This document shows positions 6,726 through 15,448 of a DNA stretch of 23,013 bases, piece after piece. Location: assembly GCA_007571355.1 (NCBI GenBank), contig RKRO01000455.1, positions 1 through 23,013 on the forward strand. The letters run 5' to 3'. The notes below the pieces were generated by a model, which saw nothing but the letters and a program-made list of their open reading frames with translations, was not told the origin of the DNA and ran no database searches. Numbering within the stretch: position 1 is the stretch's first letter; every line of letters begins with the position of its first letter. This DNA comes from Candidatus Poribacteria bacterium (lineage in GTDB: Bacteria > Poribacteria > WGA-4E > WGA-3G). The translations under genes and the position numbers were made by a program.

Positions 6726-8351
6726 TTATATGAGCAGCTCGTCTCCAATAGGGAAGAATTGGTCTGCGATTTGTTGCAAATCCATGGAGGTGTTATGTTC
6801 AAAAGCGACGACTTCGACCCGCTTATCTTGTTGTTTAATGAGTTCAGCGAGTGGACAGAAATCGCCATCACCACTTGCCAGAATGACGACATCGAGTGAA
6901 CCGAGCATTGAAACGACATCCACAGCGATGCCGACATCCCAATCACCTTTTGCAGACCCGTCACCGCGTAAACGTAAATCTTTGCTCTTAATCGTATAAC
7001 CGTTGTGTTCAAGAAGTGACAGAAAGGGGGCTTGGTCAATTTCTGGTATCTGGACGACGTAGGCGTAGGCCCCCATAAGGTAACGCGGACCGACGATCAG
7101 ATCAAGCAGTTTGATGTAATCGACCCTTCTTCCGTACCGGTCCTTCGCAGCGTAGAACATGTTTTGGACATCCACGAAAACCCCGACACGAGGTTGCTCA
7201 GATGTCATGGGATACCCCGCTGTGCCTTCAGCGTTCTGCTGTGTATCTAAATAGGTAAGCGTTTGGCGAATTTGCGCCAATGCCCCGCGCGCCGTCTCAT
7301 GACAACCTTCTAAGGCATCGAAGTATTTATCTAAATCGGTCTGAAATTCTTCGATTTCTTGATGTCCCTTGTAGATTGCCTCCTCAACTAATTTGAGGTC
7401 CGCAGCGAATCCCTCTTTTGCCGCCCGGGTCTGGTCATATCCCTTCAACTGTGCCGTTAGTCGCTCTTTTTCCGCAAGGAGATAATCCCGTTCTTCAATA
7501 AGTTGCCCTAACGCCGTACGGGTTTCAGCATGTTGTGTAACCTGTTCATGGAGCCTATGGTTTTCTTGTTCAAGTTCCTTCAAACGTTTCTCATTGCCGT
7601 GATAGGTTTCAGCTCTATTTTTTAGATCTTTGTTTTCCTCTAAGAGAAAAGAACGTTGTTGGTCTAATCGGCTATGTCGCTTTTCAAGTGAGACATAGTT
7701 CGCTCTTGAGGCGGCTAACTGCTGTTCGAGTTGCACAATTTCTTGACCGAGATGTTCCAACTGTGGGTTTTCTGCGTCTAAATCGACGGAATCTTGATCC
7801 CTAATTTTCTCCGATTGCTCACGATTTGTGAGGTCTTTGTATCCGTTTGTGGAGGCAATTTTTGTAGATTCGTATGTAGTATTGAGCAGTTTGTAACCGT
7901 GTTCGGCGACTGCGGTACGTTGGTCGGTAAGGAGTGCCCATACAATTTCGGCAAAGTCGCCTGATTCTATGAGGATATCAGACGTTTTAAAGAACGTTTC
8001 TATTTCCGAGACCTCCATATAACCGACGCGCGAGATTGCTGCTTGAGCTTTCTCACTCAGGAAGCGACTGGTCAGTTCTTTAGCAGACGGTTCTCCATTG
8101 CTTGTTTCTGGTTTTGGTGTATGAACCTTGCTGATGTCATCTGTCGGTGTCATACTACTATCCACTGCCAAAAATGCGTCGGTTAGATTTGCTAATAGTT
8201 CCCGCCGTGGTAAGGCATAAAGTCTGTCTATGTCGGGGACGATACCGGTAGAAGCACTCAGTTGGAAAATCTCCCTTTCGTCTAACAGTAGGTCGAGAAA
8301 CCAGGTGAGTTGATCACGATGTATTTGCGATTTTAAACTTGGATGTGACAT
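6726..8351 (-). CDS. NYN (LabA-like PIN) domain protein with long coiled coil
   Basis: From the ATG at 8349-8351 the protein has 541 residues in three parts. Residues 1-180 are a mostly helical region of unknown type with a polar linker near 65-92. Residues about 195-370 are rich in E, Q, L, K and R with heptad spacing, a long coiled coil. Residues 387-541 form a NYN/DUF88 domain: FVDVQN at 392-397, KGDWDVGIAVD at 468-478 and SGDGDF at 493-498 give the acidic residues D394, D472 and D497 expected of a PIN-fold RNase site. Family members are putative ribonucleases. The start is chosen because GGAG lies seven bases upstream and the longer frame to 8459 would overlap the dehydrogenase gene. It sits 22 bases after that gene. 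The substrate is unknown. Confidence 0.8.
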   Translation of the reverse strand: MSHPSLKSQIHRDQLTWFLDLLLDEREIFQLSASTGIVPDIDRLYALPRRELLANLTDAFLAVDSSMTPTDDISKVHTPKPETSNGEPSAKELTSRFLSEKAQAAISRVGYMEVSEIETFFKTSDILIESGDFAEIVWALLTDQRTAVAEHGYKLLNTTYESTKIASTNGYKDLTNREQSEKIRDQDSVDLDAENPQLEHLGQEIVQLEQQLAASRANYVSLEKRHSRLDQQRSFLLEENKDLKNRAETYHGNEKRLKELEQENHRLHEQVTQHAETRTALGQLIEERDYLLAEKERLTAQLKGYDQTRAAKEGFAADLKLVEEAIYKGHQEIEEFQTDLDKYFDALEGCHETARGALAQIRQTLTYLDTQQNAEGTAGYPMTSEQPRVGVFVDVQNMFYAAKDRYGRRVDYIKLLDLIVGPRYLMGAYAYVVQIPEIDQAPFLSLLEHNGYTIKSKDLRLRGDGSAKGDWDVGIAVDVVSMLGSLDVVILASGDGDFCPLAELIKQQDKRVEVVAFEHNTSMDLQQIADQFFPIGDELLI

Positions 8352-8358
8352 TACTGTG

Positions 8359-8362
8359 CTCC
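8359..8362 (-). promoter_or_regulatory. Ribosome binding site that sets the NYN gene start
   Basis: GGAG on the minus strand ends seven bases before the ATG at 8349-8351. It lies in the 22-base gap after the dehydrogenase stop codon and supports the shorter start. Confidence 0.55.
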
Positions 8363-8373
8363 GAGGAATATGA

Positions 8374-9699
8374 TTAAATTTTGATAATTTTCTCCTGTCC
8401 GATCTGCACACTGCGTGTTGCGTTGCGCGTATCAACGATTGATTGGGCGTTTTTGACAAGCCAACTATAGTCTACAACCCCGTGATCGGTCAGAATTACA
8501 ACACAATCGGCATTTTGTACCAAATTGGCTGTCAGGGGTTCTGAGTGGTAGGTTGTTCCGCTGTCGAGAGACAAATTTTCTACGTACGGGTCATGATATA
8601 TAAATTCTGCTTTTTTGTCAAGAATTAAACGTATAACTTCAAGTGCAGGTGATTCTCGAGTATCGCCGACATCTTTTTTGTAAGCGACCCCTAAGATTAA
8701 TAGTTTCGATCCGTTAAGAGCCTTGCGCTGGAGATTCAAAGCATGGCTGATTTTCTCAACGACATATCTGGGCATTTCTTTATTAATTTCGCTGGCAAGT
8801 TCAATAAATCTGGCATGATATTGATATTTCTGTGCCTTCCATGAGAGGTAGTGCGGATCAATGGGGATACAGTGGCCACCCGTGCCAGGCCCCGGATAAA
8901 AGGGCATAAATCCGAACGGTTTCGTCGCAGCAGCATCAATAATTTCCCACACATCTAAATCCATCCGATCACAAATCAACGCAACTTCGTTGATAAGCCC
9001 AATATTGACGCTTCGAAACGTATTTTCCAGAAGTTTCACCATCTCCGCGGTTCGAGGCGAGGATACCGTCCGTATTTTGTTGATGAACTGCAAGTAAAAG
9101 GTTTTGGCAACCTTGGTACAGTTCCGTGTGACACCGCCGATAATCTTCGGTGTGTTTGCCACGTAGTAGGTGCTATTTCCGGGTTCAATACGTTCCGGTG
9201 AATACGCGAGATAGAAATCTCGCCCAACCTCTAAACTTTGAATAGGCGCGCTTTGATTAAAATGGGAGTTGAGTATAGGCAACACGAATTCTTCGGTTGT
9301 GCCAGGGTAGGTCGTACTTTCGAGAACTATCAACTGTTTGGCGTGAAGGCGTTGGGCAATCTGCTCCGCCGCATCGACAATATACTGCATATCGGGGGTG
9401 CGGTCCTCGCGCAACGGGGTCGGAACACAGATGTTGACTGTGTCCAAGTCTTCAAGCACATCAAAGGCTGTCGTTACCTGAATTTGCCCGGACGTAATCA
9501 GAGGCGCGATCACTGTATTAGGGACATCTGGAACGTCAGAAATACCCTGTTTCAATCGCTTTATTTTTTTCCAACAGATATCAATGCCTATAGTTCGGAA
9601 TCCCGCACTTGCCAGGGCAACCATAAGCGGCAGTCCAACATAACCGAGTCCAATGACTCCGGCGCGAGCAGTGCGATTTTCTATCTTTTCAAGTATCAT
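8374..9699 (-). CDS. UDP-sugar 6-dehydrogenase (UDP-N-acetylglucosamine or -mannosamine type)
   Basis: The 441-residue protein is a complete nucleotide-sugar dehydrogenase that oxidises the sugar C6 alcohol to a carboxylate with two NAD+. GLGYVG at 17-22 is the Rossmann loop, ESTTYPGTTEE at 127-137 and YSPERIEPGN at 166-175 are family blocks, AEMVKLLENTFR at 218-229 carries K222, and GTGGHCIPIDPHY at 272-284 carries the catalytic C277. The YSPERIEPGN and HCIPIDPHYLSWKA blocks resemble WbpA/WecC-type enzymes acting on UDP-N-acetylhexosamines more than plain UDP-glucose dehydrogenase. Its ATG lies inside the end of the heptose phosphatase gene (11-base overlap), so translation is likely coupled. 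With its neighbours it fits synthesis of surface polysaccharide precursors. Exact sugar uncertain. Confidence 0.88.
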   Translation of the reverse strand: MILEKIENRTARAGVIGLGYVGLPLMVALASAGFRTIGIDICWKKIKRLKQGISDVPDVPNTVIAPLITSGQIQVTTAFDVLEDLDTVNICVPTPLREDRTPDMQYIVDAAEQIAQRLHAKQLIVLESTTYPGTTEEFVLPILNSHFNQSAPIQSLEVGRDFYLAYSPERIEPGNSTYYVANTPKIIGGVTRNCTKVAKTFYLQFINKIRTVSSPRTAEMVKLLENTFRSVNIGLINEVALICDRMDLDVWEIIDAAATKPFGFMPFYPGPGTGGHCIPIDPHYLSWKAQKYQYHARFIELASEINKEMPRYVVEKISHALNLQRKALNGSKLLILGVAYKKDVGDTRESPALEVIRLILDKKAEFIYHDPYVENLSLDSGTTYHSEPLTANLVQNADCVVILTDHGVVDYSWLVKNAQSIVDTRNATRSVQIGQEKIIKI

Positions 9700-10324
9700 T
9701 TTTTAGTAGCCAACGCGACCATGTATAGAGGTTCGTGAAAATTTTTTCGGGGCAGTATTTAGCGGCGCGCGCGAGTCCTTCATCTGCCGTACGCCGATTG
9801 CGGTTTCTAATATCATCCGTATCTGATCGTTGAGAAGATGTAGCCTTGATGTAATGTTGGTAACTTTTCGTGCCATGTCCAGTGAGTACAAGGAATGTTG
9901 TGGTTCCGGCACGCTGTCCTGCCTCAATATCTGTTGTTGAATCGCCAACCAAATAGGCATTTCGCAGTTCAATATTGTATTCGTGTGCAGCACACCTTAA
10001 CATGCCCGGTTTCGGCTTTCGACATTCACACCCAGCCTCTGGATGGTGTGGGCAGTAATAGACGGCATCAATTCTGCCACCGGCTTCTGTAATTTCGGCA
10101 ACCATTCGGGAGTGGATGTCCTTCAAATTATCTTCCGAGAAAAGTCCTTTTCCAATGCCCGCTTGATTGGTTACCACAATAATACGATAACCGCTTTCCG
10201 TCAAATCTCGGATTGCATTCAGCGCGTTTGGAATAAAATAGAATTCTTCCCACATTTGGACATAGCCCCAGCCCGGTGGATTTCGGTTAATAACGCCATC
10301 TCGATCCAGGAAGATAGTTTTCAT
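9689..10324 (-). CDS. gmhB: D-glycero-D-manno-heptose 1,7-bisphosphate 7-phosphatase
   Basis: The 211-residue HAD-family enzyme shows DRDGVIN at 7-13 (nucleophile D7, acid D9), VTNQAGIGKG at 51-60, the zinc loop CPHHPEAGCEC with C91, H93, C99 and C101, KPKPGM at 103-108 and GDSTTD at 127-132 (Mg-binding D128 and D132). It removes the 7-phosphate from heptose bisphosphate made by the kinase encoded 11 bases upstream. The typical length is about 180-190 residues; the excess is a polar stretch near 160-184 (rich in S, D, R, N, T) before the last helix. The final bases overlap the dehydrogenase start. Whether the alpha or beta anomer is used, and hence a GDP- or ADP-heptose product, cannot be read from the sequence. 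Confidence 0.9.
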   Translation of the reverse strand: MKTIFLDRDGVINRNPPGWGYVQMWEEFYFIPNALNAIRDLTESGYRIIVVTNQAGIGKGLFSEDNLKDIHSRMVAEITEAGGRIDAVYYCPHHPEAGCECRKPKPGMLRCAAHEYNIELRNAYLVGDSTTDIEAGQRAGTTTFLVLTGHGTKSYQHYIKATSSQRSDTDDIRNRNRRTADEGLARAAKYCPEKIFTNLYTWSRWLLKNDT

Positions 10325-10335
10325 ATTTTTGTTTT

Positions 10336-11379
10336 TTACAAGCCGGAAGAGATAGGAGTTCCGGTTTCAATCGCGTTCAGCAGTTCTTTCGGTGTGACAA
10401 TCGCGCACCCTAATTTGCCGACGACGATCCCACCTGCAAGACTTGACAGGACGGCTGCACTGTAAAAATCAGCCTTCGCTGCGAGCGCAAGCGTGAAAAC
10501 GGCGACAACGGTATCCCCCGCACCTGTCACATCCGTCACGATGTCGCCCGATGGCGGCAGGTGTTCAACATGTAGGCTGCCATCCATTTTACGGTGAAAC
10601 AGAGACATCCCATCTGCATCGCGTGTAATTAACAACGTCTTGAGGGACAGGCGATTTAAAATTTTCTCACCAACAGTGTGCAGCTGCGAAATATCGGTAA
10701 TATCTTCACGCACCGCTGCGCACGCTTCCTTGTAATTTGGGGTTATCGCCGTAACATTTTTATAGTACCAGAAGTTATTTTGCTTGGGATCAACGATGAC
10801 CGGTATATCGTAAGATTGGGCATGTTTCATCACCTCTGAAATAAGATGTGCGTTGATTACCCCTTTATCGTAATCGGCGAAGATGATGGCATCGCTATCC
10901 GGTAACTCGGAAACGATAATATCGAGTAAATGTCTCCGGATCACTGTAGAGATTTCCTGTTTAGATTCTCTATCAATCCGAAGTAGATGATGTCCTGCAT
11001 CTTGCTCACGCCCGGTAAAATTCGCAGTCGCAGCCCGCGCGATTACACGTGTTTTTATGCTGGTCGGTCTCTCGGAATCCACGCAGATACCAATCGTGTT
11101 TAGCCTCATTTCGGTGAGCATCTGGACTAATTTTTCGCCGGTGCTGTCCTTTCCGATAACACCGACCAAGGTTGCATTGCCACCTAAACTTGTGACATTT
11201 TGTGCGACATTCGCTGCGCCGCCACATCCAGTCTTTTCTGTTTCGATGTCAAACACAGGTACAGGTGCTTCGGGCGAAATTCGGTTTACATCCCCCCAGA
11301 TATATGCGTCCACGATGACATCACCGATAACGAGGACCCGTTTGCCTTGGAGTTGTGCAAAAGTAGTTTTCAAGTTCAC
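10336..11379 (-). CDS. rfaE1: D-glycero-D-manno-heptose-7-phosphate kinase (RfaE1/HldE N-terminal type)
   Basis: The 347-residue PfkB/ribokinase-family protein begins with VLVIGDVIVDAYIWG (15-29) and NRISPEAPVPVF (32-43), a hallmark of heptose kinases. FADYDKG at 167-173 and DVTGAGDT at 283-290, with catalytic D289, form the ATP and anion-hole site. It phosphorylates heptose-7-phosphate at C1. The cytidylyltransferase-like domain found in fused HldE is absent, so the nucleotidyl transfer must be encoded elsewhere. The start is GTG at 11377-11379, bounded by an in-frame TAA five codons upstream, without a clear Shine-Dalgarno; TTG two codons in is an alternative. It heads the leftward sugar operon and is divergent from the Wza-like gene. 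Confidence 0.9.
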   Translation of the reverse strand: MNLKTTFAQLQGKRVLVIGDVIVDAYIWGDVNRISPEAPVPVFDIETEKTGCGGAANVAQNVTSLGGNATLVGVIGKDSTGEKLVQMLTEMRLNTIGICVDSERPTSIKTRVIARAATANFTGREQDAGHHLLRIDRESKQEISTVIRRHLLDIIVSELPDSDAIIFADYDKGVINAHLISEVMKHAQSYDIPVIVDPKQNNFWYYKNVTAITPNYKEACAAVREDITDISQLHTVGEKILNRLSLKTLLITRDADGMSLFHRKMDGSLHVEHLPPSGDIVTDVTGAGDTVVAVFTLALAAKADFYSAAVLSSLAGGIVVGKLGCAIVTPKELLNAIETGTPISSGL

Positions 11380-11755
11380 GACACTATATTAGCACAAATC
11401 CACAGGTTAAAGCAACAATCATTATTTTTGAAGGGAGCCAAAGCAATTTACAACGAACGTAATGTAACGTCAGTTCGACTTAAGTACATATACCACACAC
11501 TCGAATCGCTATAGGAAGCTTAAATTGAACGGGAATTGCTGATTACTGTACAGAACAGACAGCCTTCACGCATTCATGCCCCTGAAATTGTCAATACGCA
11601 TTGGAAATCCTCGAATTCATTTGAAGGTACTTGACTTGCGTTTTTGCCAATTATCTGCTAAAATATTTTTGCAATATAAAAAAGAGTGAAGGGCTTGCAC
11701 CTGAGAATCAACAAACAAACAAAATCTCCTCAAAAAAGGTTAATAGTGGTATTTC
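11380..11755. promoter_or_regulatory. 376-bp divergent regulatory spacer between heptose kinase and Wza-like genes
   Basis: No credible gene lies here; the short open frames lack family features and ribosome sites. The right part holds a plausible plus-strand promoter at 11636-11664. The left part is moderately AT-rich and includes the palindrome CTGTACAG at 11546-11553. I could not find a good minus-strand promoter for the heptose kinase gene: a TTGACA on the minus strand (plus 11589-11594) lacks a matching -10 box at the right distance. The length is enough to hold operators for coordinated control of precursor and export genes. Confidence 0.5.
11636..11664 (+). promoter_or_regulatory. Extended -10 promoter candidate for the Wza-like/Wzc-like operon
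   Basis: TTGCGT at 11636-11641, a 17-base spacer and TAAAAT at 11659-11664, with TGC directly before the -10 box (an extended -10 element). A second TTGACT at 11631 overlaps but is too far from the -10. The leader to the ATG at 11756 would be about 85 bases. Confidence 0.5.
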
Positions 11756-13000
11756 ATGAACATATTTTCCCGATACCGACGGTTTTTTGGAAGTAGCAAC
11801 TGTTTCGCAAGACGTTCCATTAACAGTTCTCTTATATTCTCGTTCATTTTGGGACACCTTAGTCTCTCCGTTCTCGTTTTTGCAGAAGATCCCGCTACTG
11901 AGGCACCGGCGGCTGAGACAGAGATCGCGCCAAGTGCCGCAGCCCCCCCTGATCTATCTACGTATAAATTGGAAGTTGGTGATAGTTTTGTTGTCACTGT
12001 AGATGGGTACCCAGAATATAGCAAAGAACGACTCCCAGTCCCTGTTCAACAAGATGGCTATATCTCCTATCCGCTTATTGGACTTATCAAAGTAGCGGGT
12101 CTCACAGTCTCCGAGCTTGAAGCACAAATGCAGTCCGCTTTTTCAAAACATCTTCCGACAGCACGCGTATTTGTAACACTCATGCGACCGAAACGCACGA
12201 TTCTTGTCTTCGGGGCGGTTGAACCGAGGGCACGCGGAAACTTGCATCTCTTTGAGATTGGACAAGTTTATCTACTTCAAGCCCTTGCCTCCGCCGGGAT
12301 CAACTATGAACTCGCGGATCTCACAGATATTTCTATCTGGCGCGATGGGAAACTGTTCCAAAGGGTTGATTATCTTAATCTCATCAACGCGGGCGGTCCC
12401 GATATTCCCCTGAAAGATCATGATACGATATTCGTTCCTTCCGTTTTTCAACAGCGTCCCGTGCGTGTCATAGGCGCGGTCGTTGCTCCTGGGGCTTACC
12501 CGATAACCGAACCGCAGGTGCCAGCGACGCAAGCCCTGAGACTTGCTGGCGGGTCCAGAGCTGATTTTGCGGATCTCCACAAATCCGAAATCATCACGAG
12601 TGAAAAACGTGTTTTGGTCGATCTCACTACGGAAGATGCTGACGCAGTGCTCGGTCCCGGCGATACACTGTACGTGCCGTTGGCTGAAGCAAAAATAAGC
12701 GTTACCGGGGCAGTAGAGAAACCCGGGCAATATGTCATTACGGAGCCTGTCCTTCTCGGACAAGCGATTGCGATAGCGGGGGGGTTTAACGAGGAACGTG
12801 CAAACCCCAAAAAATGCCTGCTGACCCGCGCTGATGGAACAGAAGAAGAGTTGAATTTTGATCAGGTACATTCGGATGTTTACTTGAACCCAAGCGATCA
12901 ACTCCGCGTCCGGGAAAGGACACGTTTAGACTGGCGTGTCATCACCTTCGCTACATCATTTGTGAATCTACTTGTCACTGTTCTAATCAGATACCGTTAA
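11756..13000 (+). CDS. Wza-like outer-membrane polysaccharide export protein
   Basis: The 414-residue protein starts with a basic n-region and hydrophobic segment and a likely signal-peptidase cut after VFA43. A Pro/Ala/Glu-rich linker follows, then the polysaccharide-export (PES) domain at about 70-145 (YKLEVGDSFVV, GYISYPLIG), and three SLBB modules near 147-228, 236-308 and 313-386, each starting with a (G)AV..PG/R-like turn and ending in GD/HDT..VP or DQLRV. A C-terminal hydrophobic helix (393-411) ending in RYR could cross the outer membrane as in Wza. No lipobox cysteine is seen. It would form the export channel working with the tyrosine kinase 67 bases downstream. The ATG at 11756 is the first possible start after a stop; its ribosome site is weak. 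Confidence 0.88.
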   Translation: MNIFSRYRRFFGSSNCFARRSINSSLIFSFILGHLSLSVLVFAEDPATEAPAAETEIAPSAAAPPDLSTYKLEVGDSFVVTVDGYPEYSKERLPVPVQQDGYISYPLIGLIKVAGLTVSELEAQMQSAFSKHLPTARVFVTLMRPKRTILVFGAVEPRARGNLHLFEIGQVYLLQALASAGINYELADLTDISIWRDGKLFQRVDYLNLINAGGPDIPLKDHDTIFVPSVFQQRPVRVIGAVVAPGAYPITEPQVPATQALRLAGGSRADFADLHKSEIITSEKRVLVDLTTEDADAVLGPGDTLYVPLAEAKISVTGAVEKPGQYVITEPVLLGQAIAIAGGFNEERANPKKCLLTRADGTEEELNFDQVHSDVYLNPSDQLRVRERTRLDWRVITFATSFVNLLVTVLIRYR

Positions 13001-13067
13001 TTACCTGCTGGACCGACGCGTAGAAGACCTACTTACCGAGGGATAAAAAAATACAACGAGGATACAG

Positions 13068-15428
13068 ATGACTGAAACAGCCGATCGGCACTATGATGAA
13101 GTTAGAGAAATCCGATTATCAGATTATTTTTGGATGCTCTTCCGGAATAAATGGAGTGTCCTACTCATCTTTTTTCTTTCCGTTTTCGTAGCGTTTCTCA
13201 TCACCGACCTTACACCGCCAGTTTATCAATCTGAGACCACCATTCGTGTCTTGGACGGTCAATCCGCCGCCCCTTCTCTACTCTCGCAGCTACCGGTATC
13301 CGGATTATTTGGGGGCACATCCGTGAGTGCTTTCGCCGCGCAACTCCAGTCACGGGACCTTGTGATTACACCGGCAGTCCGTCAACTCAGAGACGATGGA
13401 CTTCTTGATCCCTTGCCTGTTCATCGTGGACGGTTTGTCGGTTGGCTCGCCGGTGTATTCGGTATTAAACTTGATCCAAACGCAACCGAACAGGGAGAAC
13501 TGACACTGACCGAGTGGGAAGATGCTTTCGTCAAAACGCTTATTGATGAGCAGTTAAAGGTTGAAGAGTCACCAGACGGAAAAGTGATTACGGTAACCGT
13601 ACAACAACGGAATTCGGAACGCGCCCAGAATCTCGCTAACAGGATCGCCACAGTCTTTCAAGCGGCTGTCGAAGCAGAAACTGTTGAGAGAATGGAGTGG
13701 TGGCGAAAGCCACTCCCACAAGAGATGCTAAATCAGACACAGGAGAGTCTCACAAATGCCGACAAAGCACTCTTCACATTTCAGGAAAAACACCCAAAAC
13801 TGACCCTAAACGCGGAAGGCGGAACCCAAGCACAGATTATTCTGCAACTCCAAGCCCAAGAAAATGAAGTAATAAACTTGTTGGTAGGAACTGAATTGAG
13901 ACTCGCGACCTATCGTGAGAAACTGGAAGGACTATCAGAGGAGATTGTATCAGAAACGATCGCACGGAACCCCTCTTATGCCAAGCTGCAAGATAATTTA
14001 AATCAGTTTGAAATTGACAAGGCAGAACTGCTTGGTAAATACGATGAAACGCATCCTGAAGTAGTTGCTAAAAATAAGCAAATAGTGGAAACGAAAGCAC
14101 GTCTCGCTAACGAGGAAAAAGAAATAAAAAGTACAACATCTTCATATAACCCGCTTCATCAAGTATTTACAGAAAAGGTAAATGAGACGGAGGCAGCCGT
14201 TATTAGTCTTAAAGAACAAAAAAAAGAAATTACGGACAAGATTAATGCACATTTTGCGGAACTCCGTGACTGGTCTCCTGACCAATTAGAGTTCTATCGC
14301 CTCAAGCGCGACGTTGAGATTTACAACGCCCAGGTCATCGCATTAGAAACCAAAATGCGAGAGGCAGAGGTTTTCGCACAAGCGCGTTCGGAAAGTATCA
14401 AAGTGTTAGATAAGGCTCGTGCACCTGAAGAACCGTTGAAGCCGCGTCTAAAATTGAATCTCGCTTTGGGGGCGTTTGCCGGAATGCTGCTCGGTATGAC
14501 GTTCGCTGTCGCCAAGAATTATTTCAAAGACACCTATCTCCGTTTAGAGGAGGCGGTTCGACAATTAGATGAACTCCCCGAATCGCCGAGTTTTCTCGGT
14601 GTGCTTCCATCTATTAAAAAGCGCAGCACCTATCGCCTTCCGCTAATGGTTCACGATGCTCCGAATTCAAGGACTGCCGAGGCGTTTCGTGTACTACAAG
14701 CCAAACTGCCGTTCCTGAACCCCGGTGCATCTGTGAAGACAATTCTTGTAACAAGTGCAACGCGCGGCGAAGGCAAAAGCACTATTTCTTCAAACCTTGC
14801 TGTTGCGCTCGTGCAGAGAGGCAATAAGGTTTTGCTTATAGATGCGGATATGCGTAGACCTTCACAACACAACACTTTTCCGAGTGAACAACTTCTTCAA
14901 GAAGACAGCGCAGCAGATACAGGCACATCTGAACTCCCCGTTGCACGTATTGATACACGCAAGCCCGGGTTGAGTGAAGCACTTATCCATCTCAACGCCG
15001 AGAACGCCGCCGACGTGCTTCACGCAACAATTAAACAGACCGATATTCCTGATCTGCACTTACTACCGAGCGGTACGGTCCCGCCGAATCCGATCGAACT
15101 TCTCAATTCGAAAATGATGAATCAGTTGCTGGAACTGGCAAAATCCGAGTATGATGTTATCGTTATCGACTCGCCACCTGTACGCGCAGTCGCCGATCCA
15201 ATGATTTTAGCGAACATCGTCGATGCCATCGTCTATGTCTTTGACATCACGAAAACCCGTCGATTTGACATCCTTACAGGTATACGACACTTGACAGCGG
15301 CTTTCCCGACTAAAAAGGTCGGCGTGGTCTGCAACATGATCAATCCGAAGCATGCGAAGTCTTACGGCTACTACAGCCGCCACGGCACCTACTACGGACT
15401 CACAGACGAAGATAGTAAAACAGAATAA
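13068..15428 (+). CDS. Wzc-like polysaccharide co-polymerase and BY-type tyrosine kinase
   Basis: The 786-residue protein has a Wzz-type N-terminal domain with a membrane helix at about 30-47, a periplasmic region with long coiled coils (about 220-440), a second helix at about 462-482 and a cytoplasmic BY-kinase. Walker A is SATRGEGKST (563-572, K570), Walker A' is LLIDADMRRP (589-598) and Walker B is VIVIDSPP (697-704). TAEAFRVLQAKL (536-547) matches the segment that drives ring assembly. The tail has a tyrosine cluster (Y766, Y768, Y769, Y775, Y776), the expected autophosphorylation sites. It regulates chain length and export with the Wza-like protein upstream. A stretch of about 30 polar residues after Walker A' (605-634) looks longer than usual. 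GAGG eight bases upstream supports the ATG. Confidence 0.92.
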   Translation: MTETADRHYDEVREIRLSDYFWMLFRNKWSVLLIFFLSVFVAFLITDLTPPVYQSETTIRVLDGQSAAPSLLSQLPVSGLFGGTSVSAFAAQLQSRDLVITPAVRQLRDDGLLDPLPVHRGRFVGWLAGVFGIKLDPNATEQGELTLTEWEDAFVKTLIDEQLKVEESPDGKVITVTVQQRNSERAQNLANRIATVFQAAVEAETVERMEWWRKPLPQEMLNQTQESLTNADKALFTFQEKHPKLTLNAEGGTQAQIILQLQAQENEVINLLVGTELRLATYREKLEGLSEEIVSETIARNPSYAKLQDNLNQFEIDKAELLGKYDETHPEVVAKNKQIVETKARLANEEKEIKSTTSSYNPLHQVFTEKVNETEAAVISLKEQKKEITDKINAHFAELRDWSPDQLEFYRLKRDVEIYNAQVIALETKMREAEVFAQARSESIKVLDKARAPEEPLKPRLKLNLALGAFAGMLLGMTFAVAKNYFKDTYLRLEEAVRQLDELPESPSFLGVLPSIKKRSTYRLPLMVHDAPNSRTAEAFRVLQAKLPFLNPGASVKTILVTSATRGEGKSTISSNLAVALVQRGNKVLLIDADMRRPSQHNTFPSEQLLQEDSAADTGTSELPVARIDTRKPGLSEALIHLNAENAADVLHATIKQTDIPDLHLLPSGTVPPNPIELLNSKMMNQLLELAKSEYDVIVIDSPPVRAVADPMILANIVDAIVYVFDITKTRRFDILTGIRHLTAAFPTKKVGVVCNMINPKHAKSYGYYSRHGTYYGLTDEDSKTE

Positions 15429-15448
15429 TATATAGAACTTACGTATTT

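Noticed and set aside
8352..8459. Upstream extension of the NYN gene
   Set aside because: It would overlap the dehydrogenase gene by about 85 bases, and a ribosome site supports the ATG at 8351.
11200..11514. 104-codon plus-strand frame reaching into the divergent spacer
   Set aside because: Most of it is antisense to the heptose kinase gene and it carries no family motif.
12272..12901. Long open frame on the minus strand (209 codons)
   Set aside because: It lies fully inside the Wza-like gene, and its protein has no recognisable pattern; it is a shadow of the real gene.
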